Shown: positions 8,190-15,512 of the stretch, one piece after another
Layout: each line of letters opens with the position of its first letter
Numbering within the stretch: the stretch's first letter is position 1
Source: Actinomycetes bacterium
GTDB taxonomy: Bacteria > Actinomycetota > Actinomycetes > Actinomycetales > Actinomycetaceae
Direction of reading: 5' to 3'
DNA: 41,595 nt
Assembly: GCA_023389315.1 (NCBI GenBank)
Contig: JAEWEQ010000088.1
Location: forward strand, 1 to 41,595
Notes under the pieces: generated by a model
Seen by the model: the letters and a program-made list of their open reading frames with translations, nothing else
Database searches by the model: none
What the model was told of the DNA's origin: nothing
Translations under genes and position numbers: made by a program

Positions 8190-8878
8190 GTTCCATCGAC
8201 GATGAGTTCGAAGACATTATCGCCGGCCTGAACGAACCCGACACCCCCCAGGTGCCGGCCACCTCGGGTGCGGGTAGCCCAAGTGGTGACATTTCGAGGA
8301 CGGAGGGCGGCCATACGGGGGACCCGTCCTCGCCGGAAACTCCCTTAGCCGACGAAACTGACCTAGCCAGCGCGGCTGGCCCGGTGACGCGCCGTCACAT
8401 TGCGCTGATTTTGGTCCCCATCTCCCCGGCGGAGGAACTATCCAAGATGCTGGGCTTTTACGGTTTAGCCCGCTGGGTGGTGCCGGTGGGTGGCCCCTGC
8501 GCCGTCTACCTGCCACTGGAGCCAACCGCCGCTGATGACTTCGACGCACTGCTGGGGGAGGAGCGGCCCTTGCCGGAAGAGTGCGACCTATTTGCTCGCA
8601 CCTTGTCGCGGCTAACCAAGCACGGGGCGGTAGCGATCGTGTCGCAACTGCAAGAGGATGAAACTGCCACCAATGGGGACGTCATTGGGCGGCGCTACCT
8701 GGGTGGGGAAGCGCGCGACAGTGTCGCCGCTGGGATCATTCTGAACGGGTTTGATCAGCGGGTGGAGGACTTGTTGCTGGGACGCACCGTGCCGGCTGAC
8801 TATCCGGATGCAGTCCACCCGCAGGAACGCCCAGAACCGCCGCGTCGTTTTGGCCGGCCCTTTAGGTTCGGGAAGTGA
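8186..8878 (+). CDS. Unknown protein inside the histidine operon
   Basis: 230 aa from GTG 8186, overlapping hisB by 4 bp and hisH by 4 bp. The first 70 or so residues are acidic and rich in Pro, Ser, Gly and Thr, and look disordered. A compact domain follows from about RRHIALILVPISPAEELSKMLG to IGRRYLGGEARDSVAAG, with no catalytic motif that I recognise. The C-terminus is a short Pro/Arg tail ending RRFGRPFRFGK. It has no transmembrane helix or signal peptide. Actinobacteria often have a poorly characterised gene between hisB and hisH; this may be its counterpart. Position suggests a link to histidine synthesis, but no function can be assigned. Confidence 0.8.
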   Translation: MSSIDDEFEDIIAGLNEPDTPQVPATSGAGSPSGDISRTEGGHTGDPSSPETPLADETDLASAAGPVTRRHIALILVPISPAEELSKMLGFYGLARWVVPVGGPCAVYLPLEPTAADDFDALLGEERPLPEECDLFARTLSRLTKHGAVAIVSQLQEDETATNGDVIGRRYLGGEARDSVAAGIILNGFDQRVEDLLLGRTVPADYPDAVHPQERPEPPRRFGRPFRFGK

Positions 8879-9510
8879 GTATGACGAAGAACGTGGTGGT
8901 CCTCGACTATGGTTCGGGGAACGTGCGCTCGGCAGTGCGTGCCTGTGAGCGCGTCGGCATGCAGGTGGAGCTGACGGCTGACCAGCAGGCGGTATTGGCA
9001 GCCGACGGCCTGGTGGTCCCCGGAGTGGGGGCCTTCGCAGCGGTGATGGAACAGCTGCAGGCAGTGGATGCTCCCCGCCTGATTGACCAGCGCCTAGCTG
9101 GTGGGCGTCCGGTGCTGGGCATTTGCGTGGGCCTGCAGGTGATGTTTGAAGATTCGCAAGAACACGGTCTCACCCCCGGCTTGGGACAGTGGCCCGGCCA
9201 CGTGCGGCGCCTGCCGGCAAAAGTAGTGCCCCACATCGGGTGGAGCGAAGTGGCGGCGGGCGATGGCTCCCGCCTGCTGGAAGGCTTAGATGGGGAGCGT
9301 TTCTACTTCGTGCACTCCTACGCCGTTTTAGAACCCCCGGCCCATGACCCCGCTAGTCGCCTGGCTCCGCCAGTGGTGTCCTACGCCGACCATCAGGGTC
9401 GGTTCGTGGCGGCTTACGAAAATGGGGCGCTAAGTGCCACCCAGTTCCATCCGGAGAAGTCGGGTGAGGCGGGCTTGAAACTGTTAGCGAACTGGGCGCA
9501 AACCCTGTAG
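8875..9510 (+). CDS. hisH: Imidazole glycerol phosphate synthase, glutaminase subunit
   Basis: 211 aa from GTG 8875 (or 209 aa from ATG 8881). Class I glutamine amidotransferase that feeds ammonia to HisF in the branch-point step giving IGP and AICAR. DYGSGNVRSA at the start, GICVGLQVMF with the nucleophile Cys, and QFHPEKSG with the catalytic His and Glu are visible. Its partner hisF is not in the window; it is probably downstream elsewhere, as are hisG, hisE and hisI. Confidence 0.94.
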   Translation: MSMTKNVVVLDYGSGNVRSAVRACERVGMQVELTADQQAVLAADGLVVPGVGAFAAVMEQLQAVDAPRLIDQRLAGGRPVLGICVGLQVMFEDSQEHGLTPGLGQWPGHVRRLPAKVVPHIGWSEVAAGDGSRLLEGLDGERFYFVHSYAVLEPPAHDPASRLAPPVVSYADHQGRFVAAYENGALSATQFHPEKSGEAGLKLLANWAQTL

Positions 9511-9535
9511 GGGCGCCCGCGATAAGGAACTATCG

Positions 9536-10258
9536 ATGATTGAACTACTACCAGCTATTGACGTGGTTAACGGCCAGGCGGTGCGCCTACACCAGGGCGA
9601 AGCTGGCACTGAGACGAACTACGGGGATCCGTTAGAAATTGCCCACCGTTTCGCGGAAGGTGGCGCGCAGTGGATTCACCTGGTGGACCTGGACGCTGCT
9701 TTCGGGCGCGGTTCCAACGCTGACCTGGTGCAGCGCATTGTGGAAGAAGTGAACATCAAGGTGGAAGCCAGTGGTGGGTTGCGTGACGATGCCTCCCTGG
9801 GGCGGGTGCTGGACGCGGGGGCCGCGCGGGTGAACATCGGCACGGCTGCGATTGAAAACCCCACCTGGTGTGACAGCGCTATCGCCCGCTGGGGGGAGCG
9901 CATTGCCGTGGGGTTGGACGTGCGCGGCTACACCCTGGCGGCCCGCGGCTGGACAAGTTCCGGTGGGGACCTGTGGGACGTGTTGGCGCGTTTGGACCAG
10001 GCTGGTTGTGCGCGCTACGTGGTGACCGACGTGCAGCGTGATGGCACCTTGGAGGGCCCGAACTTGGAACTCCTGTCCGAAGTGTGTGCCCACACTGATG
10101 CCCCGGTGGTGGCTTCCGGGGGGATCTCCAGCTTGGCTGATATTGCCGCGGTTGGGCAGTTAGCTGACCAAGGTGTGGAGGGCGTGATCGTTGGCAAAGC
10201 CCTCTACGCTGGCCAATTCACCTTGGCACAAGCGTTAGCGGCGGCCCAAGGTGAGTGA
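9536..10258 (+). CDS. priA: Phosphoribosyl isomerase A, PriA type (HisA, possibly also TrpF)
   Basis: 240 aa (beta-alpha)8 barrel that isomerises ProFAR to PRFAR in histidine synthesis. The sequence closely follows actinobacterial PriA: LLPAIDVVNGQAVRL with Asp9, VEASGGLRDD, VGLDVRGYTLAARGWT with Asp128, and VVASGGISSL. Residues tied to the dual HisA/TrpF activity of PriA appear kept: Arg17, Ser79, Arg137 and Trp139. The ATG has a clear AAGGAA 10 nt before it and lies 25 bp after hisH. Whether it also isomerises PRA in tryptophan synthesis cannot be read from sequence alone, since in the Actinomycetaceae PriA has specialised repeatedly. Confidence 0.92.
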   Translation: MIELLPAIDVVNGQAVRLHQGEAGTETNYGDPLEIAHRFAEGGAQWIHLVDLDAAFGRGSNADLVQRIVEEVNIKVEASGGLRDDASLGRVLDAGAARVNIGTAAIENPTWCDSAIARWGERIAVGLDVRGYTLAARGWTSSGGDLWDVLARLDQAGCARYVVTDVQRDGTLEGPNLELLSEVCAHTDAPVVASGGISSLADIAAVGQLADQGVEGVIVGKALYAGQFTLAQALAAAQGE

Positions 10259-10967
10259 TACCGCTCGCGGCCACGACTTCGCTACCATGCAGGCGCGCCT
10301 GCAGCGGCGAGTTGACACCGCAGACACGGGGCAAACCCTGCCCGCCACGGCGGCGGCCCTGGCTTTGAGTGATCCGCTGCAGCGGTTGGAAGCGTTGGTC
10401 GCCGCCTTGGCGACGGAACGGGTGCTGGTGGCCGCTCACGTGGGTTCGACGCATCAGGCGGGCCAGCCGTGTCACCAGTTGGCGCAAATCGTTGACGAGG
10501 ACGGGGAGCCCGTTAGCGTGGCGTTCACCAGTTTGGCAGCGTTCCAGCGTTTCGACCCACAAGCCCGTCCGGTGCCGGTCAGCGGGCGGGAGGCCGCGAA
10601 CCTGGCATTGGTTTCCACCGCTGGGCGTCTGTGGGTCGATCCGTCAGCGGAAGCTGACACACCCGGAGGAAACGGGGTGCGTTTGCCTCGCCCCGCCACC
10701 TTGGCGCTGGCGCAGTCCCACCCCTGGGTCCCGGCCTGGGAGGACGCGGCCTTGCGGGAACACTTGCGTAGCTACCGCGATAAGGTAGTGGCTTACTTGC
10801 GGCTACTGCCCACCGCTGACCCGCAGGTGGTGTTGCGCGTGGGGGTACATTCGCGGGCCCGCCGCTCCCAGGTGGAAGCTGTTTTGGTGCAGTTGGCGAA
10901 GGACCAGCAGCTACTGGCCGCGGTGGAGCGGCTCCAGCTGCAGCCAGTAGTGGCCCAGTTGGGGTAG
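10251..10967 (+). CDS. SseB-family protein
   Basis: 238 aa from GTG 10251, overlapping priA by 8 bp. DPLQRLEALVAALATERVLVAAHV in the middle and the stretch EPVSVAFTSLAAFQRFDPQARPVPV, NLALVSTAGRLWVDP match the SseB N-terminal domain pattern (a small alpha/beta domain with unknown biochemical role) seen in actinobacterial proteins coded between priA and infC. A second domain (about residues 140-235) has no motif I recognise. Cytoplasmic, no membrane segment. Function unknown; the name refers only to an enterobacterial relative. Confidence 0.75.
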   Translation: MSDTARGHDFATMQARLQRRVDTADTGQTLPATAAALALSDPLQRLEALVAALATERVLVAAHVGSTHQAGQPCHQLAQIVDEDGEPVSVAFTSLAAFQRFDPQARPVPVSGREAANLALVSTAGRLWVDPSAEADTPGGNGVRLPRPATLALAQSHPWVPAWEDAALREHLRSYRDKVVAYLRLLPTADPQVVLRVGVHSRARRSQVEAVLVQLAKDQQLLAAVERLQLQPVVAQLG

Positions 10968-11073
10968 GCAAGCCGCGTCGCCAACGCCGACACCGCCCTC
11001 GCCAAGCGACGCATTGTGTCCGATCGCATACTTACGCCGCGTTCGCGGGTGGAGGAGGAGTGGCGGACTTTGT

Positions 11074-11079
11074 TAAACT
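11074..11079 (+). promoter_or_regulatory. Candidate -10 box for the infC operon leader
   Basis: TAAACT at 11074-11079, with a start predicted near 11086, would give a leader of about 228 nt before infC. No good -35 is visible. The same hexamer serves as the likely -10 for thiL and the response regulator in this window. Confidence 0.4.
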
Positions 11080-11090
11080 ATGGGGGAAAT

Positions 11091-11130
11091 GTTTGCGTGT
11101 TATGCGCAAACGGAACACGAACTGTGTTCC
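11091..11130 (+). promoter_or_regulatory. Two adjacent perfect hairpins at the 5' end of the infC leader
   Basis: GTTTGCG/CGCAAAC (11091-11097 with 11105-11111, 7-nt loop) is followed without a gap by GGAACAC/GTGTTCC (11112-11118 with 11124-11130, 5-nt loop). Both stems are 7 bp and perfect. They lie right after the predicted transcription start and belong to the 346-bp gene-free stretch 10968-11313, which otherwise holds the candidate promoter, the hairpin at 11209 and the terminator at 11249. Confidence 0.6.
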
Positions 11131-11208
11131 ACGAAGCGGACTAACCTCCCACCTAGGATTCCAACCGCCACGCGGGAAAAGCCTCACGGCCCACCGGGAT
11201 CGGGTTGA

Positions 11209-11240
11209 CATTCAGTGCCGACGCTGTGTCGTGGGCTGAA
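11209..11240 (+). promoter_or_regulatory. Imperfect hairpin upstream of the infC-leader terminator
   Basis: ATTCAG near 11209 pairs with CTGAAT ending near 11240, with inner CC/GG and GAC/GTC pairs interrupted by small bulges. It precedes the terminator hairpin and could be the sensing or anti-terminating part of a ribosomal-protein leader. Confidence 0.4.
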
Positions 11241-11248
11241 TACTGGTG

Positions 11249-11279
11249 ACCTCCGCTTCGTTCAGCGGAGGTTTTCTTT
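11249..11279 (+). terminator. Intrinsic terminator (attenuator) before infC
   Basis: ACCTCCGCT (11249-11257) and AGCGGAGGT (11264-11272) form a perfect 9-bp stem with a 6-nt loop, followed by TTTCTTTG. This is a good intrinsic terminator, placed 35 bp before the infC start and after a long structured leader, so it more likely attenuates infC-rpmI-rplT than ends the SseB-family transcript. Confidence 0.7.
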
Positions 11280-11313
11280 GTAAGAGGACCTAAACGAGAG
11301 TGAGGAGTAGCTC

Positions 11314-11931
11314 ATCAACGAGCCCCGTGTTAATGACCGCATCCGCGTTCCCGAAGTACGCCTAGTAGGCCCCGACGGTGAACAGGCGGGTGTGGTGCGT
11401 GTCGAAGACGCCCTGCGCTTGGCGGAGGAGGCCGGCCTCGACCTCGTTGAGGTAGCTCCCAACGCCCGACCCCCGGTTGCCAAACTGATGGATTACGGCA
11501 AGTACAAGTACGAAGCCGCCCAGAAGGCGCGTGATGCGCGTCGCAACCAGGCCAACACTGTGCTGAAGGAAATCCGCTTCCGCCTGAAGATTGACGACCA
11601 CGATTACGCCACCAAGAAGGGCCACGTTGAGCGGTTCCTCACTGGCGGTGACAAGGTTAAAGTCATGATTATGTTCCGCGGCCGCGAACAGTCCCGCCCC
11701 GAAATGGGGATCCGACTGCTGCAGCGTTTGGCCGAGGACGTGGCGGAACTGGGTGTGGTGGAGTCCGCACCCCGCCATGACGGCCGCAACATGACCATGG
11801 TGCTTGCCCCGCTCCGTAAAAAGTCCGACGCAAAGAACGAACAGCGCAAGCGCCGTGAGGCCGAGCGCGCGGCCAAGCGTGACCGCAAGGCCGAACGATC
11901 AGCGAAAGAACAACGCAGGCAAGAACAGTAA
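11314..11931 (+). CDS. infC: Translation initiation factor IF-3, ATC start codon
   Basis: 205 aa counted from ATC 11314. The reading frame is closed by TAG at 11308-11310, and no ATG, GTG or TTG lies between that stop and GTG 11392. Starting at 11392 would remove the conserved segment NEPRVNDRIRVPEVRLVG. GAGGAG (11302-11307) is an excellent Shine-Dalgarno sequence 6 nt before ATC 11314. Rare start codons (AUU in E. coli) are a hallmark of infC and let IF-3 repress its own translation. Later conserved blocks are DLVEVAPNARPPVAKLMDYGK, KIDDHDYATKKGHVERFL and FRGREQSRPEMG. The C-terminus has a long basic/acidic tail, as in other actinobacteria. First gene of infC-rpmI-rplT. Confidence 0.93.
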   Translation: MNEPRVNDRIRVPEVRLVGPDGEQAGVVRVEDALRLAEEAGLDLVEVAPNARPPVAKLMDYGKYKYEAAQKARDARRNQANTVLKEIRFRLKIDDHDYATKKGHVERFLTGGDKVKVMIMFRGREQSRPEMGIRLLQRLAEDVAELGVVESAPRHDGRNMTMVLAPLRKKSDAKNEQRKRREAERAAKRDRKAERSAKEQRRQEQ

Positions 11932-11976
11932 AACCTACGGTTCCAACGCTTGATTACGAGAAATAAGGATCGAAAA

Positions 11977-12171
11977 ATGCCGAAGAACAAGACGCACTCC
12001 GGTGCCAAGAAGCGCTTCCGCACCACTGGAAGCGGCAAGCTAATGCGCGAGAAGACCAACAAGCGTCACCTGCTGGAGCACAAACCCTCCACCCGGACTC
12101 GCCGTCTCTCCCGCGACGCCCAGGTCGCTGCTGCTGACACGAAGAACGTCCGTCGGCTGCTGGGTAAGTAA
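11977..12171 (+). CDS. rpmI: 50S ribosomal protein L35
   Basis: 64 aa, starting MPKNKTHSGAKKRFRTTGSG, with the usual KLMREKTNKRHLLEHKPS core. Very basic, standard length. An in-frame extension to 11950 is not used: AAGGA at about 11966 gives good spacing to ATG 11977. It lies between infC and rplT as in most bacteria. Confidence 0.96.
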   Translation: MPKNKTHSGAKKRFRTTGSGKLMREKTNKRHLLEHKPSTRTRRLSRDAQVAAADTKNVRRLLGK

Positions 12172-12203
12172 GTCGGTTAGAGGAATAATTAGAGGAGACT
12201 TTC

Positions 12204-12587
12204 ATGGCACGTGTGAAAAGGTCTGTTAACGCTCGCAAGAAGCGCCGCGTAGTTTTGGAACGCGCCTCCGGTTACCGGGGCCAGCGCTCCCGCCTGTACC
12301 GTAAGGCGAAGGAACAAGTCACCCACTCAATGGTGTACTCCTACCGTGACCGCCGCGTCCGCAAGCGTGAATTCCGTCGCCTGTGGATCCAGCGCATCAA
12401 CGCTGGGGCGCGCGCCAACGGTATGACCTACAACCGTTTCATCCAGGGCCTGGCGGCCGCTGGGGTTGAGGTTGACCGCCGCATGCTCGCTGACCTGGCT
12501 GTCAACGACGCGGCTGCTTTCGCCGCCCTCGTGGACGTGGCCCGCAAGGCCCTGCCCGAGGACGTAAACGCTCCCGCGGAGAACTGA
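12204..12587 (+). CDS. rplT: 50S ribosomal protein L20
   Basis: 127 aa: MARVKRSVNARKKRRVVLERASGY with YRGQRSRLYRKAKEQV and YRDRRVRKREFRRLWIQRI, all diagnostic. AGAGGAGA precedes the ATG. L20 is an early-assembly 23S rRNA binder and, in several bacteria, the repressor that binds the infC leader; whether it acts on the leader at 11091-11279 is open. Confidence 0.97.
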   Translation: MARVKRSVNARKKRRVVLERASGYRGQRSRLYRKAKEQVTHSMVYSYRDRRVRKREFRRLWIQRINAGARANGMTYNRFIQGLAAAGVEVDRRMLADLAVNDAAAFAALVDVARKALPEDVNAPAEN

Positions 12588-12593
12588 GTTCTG

Positions 12594-13442
12594 ATGGCGG
12601 AAAAATATCCGCCGCGCCGACGCCCGGAAGTACTGTCGAACCCGAATGCGGACCGCATTCGCAACGTGGCAGCACTTGCCGGGCGTCGCGTGCGTCGGCG
12701 TACCGGTTTAGTACTGATCGAAGGCCCCCAAGCGGTGCGCGAAGCCTTGAAGTTCTGCGGCCGCGACCTGGTGGACGTGTACCTGTCCGAAGCAGCTATG
12801 GAGCGCGACCCGGAACTGGTGGACCTGGCCCGCGCCGCCACCCACTGGGTGCATCCGGTTACCGAGGACGTGGCGCGCGCTATTTCCACCGACTCCCAGG
12901 GCGTGGCGGCAGTGGTTAAAGACTTCCGTACCCCACAGTTACCCCGCGCCGACTGGGATTTCGTGGTGATTGCCCCGCAGATCCAAGACCCGGGGAACCT
13001 GGGGACCTTAATCCGCATTGCGGATGCGGCCGGGGCGGACGCGGTGATGTTGGGTAACGGCACTGCCGATGTGACCTCACCTAAGGTGGTGCGCGCCTCC
13101 GCCGGATCAGTATTCCACCTACCGTCGGTCACTAATGTCAGCGCGGAAGAATGCTACCAGTGGGTACGAGCCCGCGGGATGCGCGTGGTGGGCGCGGACG
13201 GGCACGGCTCGATTGACCTTTTCGCCGCTGCTGACGGGTTGGAGCCACTGGACCTGGCGGCACCGATCGCTTGGGTATTTGGTAACGAGGCGCACGGTTT
13301 CGACCAGGTCGGTACCGATGGCATCGACGATCTGGTGGCTATTCCGCTGGCCGGTCATGCTGAGTCGCTGAACGTTTCCGCCGCCGCCGCAGTGGCGCTG
13401 ATGCTCACGGCGAAGGCGCGGCGGGCAGCGGCCGGACGCTAG
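12594..13442 (+). CDS. TrmH/SpoU-family RNA 2'-O-methyltransferase
   Basis: 282 aa, 6 bp after rplT. The N-terminal RNA-binding substrate domain starts at about residue 20 (RNVAALAGRRVRRRTGLVLIEG), followed by the SPOUT domain. Its three motifs are NLGTLIRIADAAGADAVMLG, VFGNEAHGF and IPLAGHAESLNVSAAAAVAL, forming the trefoil-knot SAM site. It methylates a ribose in rRNA or tRNA; actinobacterial relatives include the TsnR type and 23S rRNA methylases. The position after rplT is conserved in actinobacteria. The usual next genes there, pheS and pheT, are not present. Confidence 0.9.
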   Translation: MAEKYPPRRRPEVLSNPNADRIRNVAALAGRRVRRRTGLVLIEGPQAVREALKFCGRDLVDVYLSEAAMERDPELVDLARAATHWVHPVTEDVARAISTDSQGVAAVVKDFRTPQLPRADWDFVVIAPQIQDPGNLGTLIRIADAAGADAVMLGNGTADVTSPKVVRASAGSVFHLPSVTNVSAEECYQWVRARGMRVVGADGHGSIDLFAAADGLEPLDLAAPIAWVFGNEAHGFDQVGTDGIDDLVAIPLAGHAESLNVSAAAAVALMLTAKARRAAAGR

Positions 13443-13456
13443 CGGCTAGGCTTCGC

Positions 13457-13481
13457 GCCTGCGCGCGTCGGATGCGCAGGC
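13457..13481 (+). terminator. GC-rich hairpin after the RNA methyltransferase gene
   Basis: GCCTGCGC (13457-13464) and GCGCAGGC (13474-13481) form a perfect 8-bp stem 14 bases after the stop codon. There is no T-run, so it may be a U-independent terminator or a 3'-end stabiliser of the infC operon. Confidence 0.4.
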
Positions 13482-13574
13482 AGGCGGGGCCGACCTACCG
13501 AGAGGGCCAGGCCGGCATGGCCCGGGTCTTCCCGCGCAGGTGAGCTTGGCCACCAACTTGTCCGTGGGTGCGGC

Positions 13575-13586
13575 TAAACTGGGACC
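13575..13586 (+). promoter_or_regulatory. Leaderless promoter of thiL (-10 TAAACT)
   Basis: TAAACT at 13575-13580 ends 6 nt before ATG 13587, so transcription should start at the ATG. No Shine-Dalgarno sequence and no clear -35. Confidence 0.55.
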
Positions 13587-14582
13587 ATGAACGAGGACCA
13601 ACTAATCGCACAACTGCGTCAAGTCCTCCCCGTGGGGGAGCGTACCCAAGTGTGGTCAGGAGATGACTGCGCGCAGATCGCCACCCCCGAAGGCCACACC
13701 ATCATCACCACCGACGTGCTGGTGGACGGGCACCATTTCCGTCGCGACTGGTCTACTCCCGCGCAAGTAGGGGCCCGCGCCGCGGCACAAAACCTGGCTG
13801 ATATCGCCGGACAGGGCGGTAACCCCACCGCCCTGGTGGTGTCCATAACCATTCCCAAGGGCTTTGACTTGGAGTGGATACATCAAATGATGCGCGGTTT
13901 CGCCGGTGAAGTCGCCCCCACTGGTGCGGGCGTGGTAGGTGGTGACCTCAGCGGCGCAGAGCAACTCACCATCGCCGTGACCGCCCTCGGATATTGCCCC
14001 TACGGTGGGGTGCTACGCTCCGGTGCGGTGCCCGGCGACGTGGTCGCAGTAGCGGGGACTTTGGGGTACTCAGCGGCCGGCTACCAGCTGCTAGCCTCCG
14101 GGGTGGTTCCCGCCGACCCCACCGTGTCGGAGGCATTGGGACAATACCAGCCATTAGTGGAGATTTTCCGCACCCCGCATCCGCCTTACCCGGCTGGCCC
14201 GTTAGCCGCCCAGGGTGGGGCCCACGCAATGATGGACATCTCCGACGGCCTCACCACCGATGCCACCCGTTTGGCGCGCGCTTCCGCCGTGACCATCGAC
14301 TTAGACCACACGCTATTGGCCCCCTTCGTTTCCGCCCTCGCCCCGGCCGCCAAAGCCTGCGGGTCCGATGCCTGGGAGTGGGCACTCAACGGCGGTGAAG
14401 ACCACTCCATGCTGGCAACCTTCCCACCCTCAGCCACACTCCCACCCGGTTTCGCCCCCATCGGACGGGTAAGCCAAGCGGTTGCCGACCAGCCGCTGCG
14501 TCTGGACGGCCAATCGCTCGGGTCCGGAGGTTGGGACCACTTCAAAGACAGTGCGGAGACTCCCTACGGGGGTGAGCAATGA
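13587..14582 (+). CDS. thiL: Thiamine-monophosphate kinase
   Basis: 331 aa. Phosphorylates thiamine monophosphate to the coenzyme thiamine diphosphate with ATP. The PurM/ThiL fold is shown by WSGDDCAQI, TTDVLVDGHHFRRDWS (magnesium and substrate site), ARAAAQNLADIAGQGG, GGDLSGAE, MMDISDGLTTDATRLA and NGGEDHSM. Standard length. Read from a leaderless promoter; overlaps the first YbjN-like gene by ATGA. In actinobacteria thiL often stands near recG and rpmB; recG follows here three small genes and one large gene later. Confidence 0.94.
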   Translation: MNEDQLIAQLRQVLPVGERTQVWSGDDCAQIATPEGHTIITTDVLVDGHHFRRDWSTPAQVGARAAAQNLADIAGQGGNPTALVVSITIPKGFDLEWIHQMMRGFAGEVAPTGAGVVGGDLSGAEQLTIAVTALGYCPYGGVLRSGAVPGDVVAVAGTLGYSAAGYQLLASGVVPADPTVSEALGQYQPLVEIFRTPHPPYPAGPLAAQGGAHAMMDISDGLTTDATRLARASAVTIDLDHTLLAPFVSALAPAAKACGSDAWEWALNGGEDHSMLATFPPSATLPPGFAPIGRVSQAVADQPLRLDGQSLGSGGWDHFKDSAETPYGGEQ

Positions 14583-15052
14583 CCCGCAGCGATACCGACA
14601 TCGCCACGCCGGTAACCACCCAACGGATTTTCACCGCCCTCGCGCAGGCCTGTGACCAGGTACCTTTCTTTGGCTCCTCCACCCAGTACCCTTTCTGGGC
14701 GATACCATTCGAAACCTCCTCCTATAACGGGAGTTTGACGGTGATGCTGATGCAACCGGTGGACGTGAACATGGTGCGCGTGTACAGCACCGCTGGTTTA
14801 GACCCGCGCTGCGATCCAGCCCGCACCGCAGAGGAATTGGTTTACGCGCTGAACCCGACGTTGGAAAACGCCATGATTTCCCAACAGGTGATGGATGATG
14901 GGCGCGTGCTGATAACCTGCGAATCTAGTTTCTTGGCCGACACCGCCACCGATAAGCAGCTAGAAGTGTGGTTTGATGAAGCCATTGGCCGGGTGGTTGA
15001 AGGTATGGGGCGGATAATGGATGCCTACGTGAAGTGGGGCAGTGATGTTTGA
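14579..15052 (+). CDS. YbjN-family protein 1
   Basis: 157 aa, cytoplasmic, no membrane segment. The pattern of TQRIFTALAQACDQV, LTVMLMQPVDVNMVRVYSTAGLD, ALNPTLENAMISQQVMDDGRVLITCES and WFDEAIGRVVEGMGRIMDAYVKWG resembles actinobacterial YbjN (type III secretion chaperone-like fold) proteins. These are thought to act as small adaptor or regulatory proteins; no reaction is known. It overlaps thiL by 4 bp and the second YbjN-like gene by 11 bp, so expression is coupled. Confidence 0.7.
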   Translation: MTRSDTDIATPVTTQRIFTALAQACDQVPFFGSSTQYPFWAIPFETSSYNGSLTVMLMQPVDVNMVRVYSTAGLDPRCDPARTAEELVYALNPTLENAMISQQVMDDGRVLITCESSFLADTATDKQLEVWFDEAIGRVVEGMGRIMDAYVKWGSDV

Positions 15053-15512
15053 AGAAGGCGAATACGCCGACCCGCGTTTTGTCCCCTCCGCCTTCGAGCA
15101 GGTGAAAAAGAGTTTCACGAACATGGATCACCCCTTCGCCCAGCGCGAAGGTAACCAGATCCTATTCCACTCGGCGGGCGTGGCCTACACCATTAGTTTT
15201 GACGAGGACGTTTTGCAAGCACGACTTCCTTACCGCTTCGTGATCCCTTCGGCCTTGGAGCCCTACGCTCGCGAAGCCATGTGGGAAGTGAATCAGAATC
15301 TGAAGTTCGTAAAGTGCGTGCTGCTCAGAGCCGACAACGGTGACCTGACCGCGCAGCTTCTGGCCGCTTTCCCGGTGGCTCCGGCGATCACCGTCAACCA
15401 GGCGCGCGCCATCGTGCAAACCATCGTGGGAGCCTTAGAAATGGCGTGGACGATTTTCGAAGCGAAACTGCCGATCACATTCACCGCTTTACCCGAAGGA
15501 GGGGACCTGTAA
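15042..15512 (+). CDS. YbjN-family protein 2
   Basis: 156 aa from GTG 15042 (ATG 15045 is the next codon). Contains the same layout as its neighbours: helix (FEQVKKSFTNM), beta strands (QILFHSAGVAYTISF), a YREAMWEVNQNLKFVKCVLL-like central block and a C-terminal helix AIVQTIVGALEMAW. Its stop overlaps the start of the third copy (TAATG). The three genes look like tandem paralogues that have drifted far apart in sequence. Confidence 0.65.
   Translation: MMFEEGEYADPRFVPSAFEQVKKSFTNMDHPFAQREGNQILFHSAGVAYTISFDEDVLQARLPYRFVIPSALEPYAREAMWEVNQNLKFVKCVLLRADNGDLTAQLLAAFPVAPAITVNQARAIVQTIVGALEMAWTIFEAKLPITFTALPEGGDL

Noticed and set aside
8321..8331. GGGAC-CC-GTCC in the unknown his-operon gene
   Set aside because: Only 2 nt between the arms and inside coding DNA.
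11392..11931. infC starting at GTG 11392
   Set aside because: It would drop the conserved NEPRVNDRIRVPEV segment and has no ribosome binding site.
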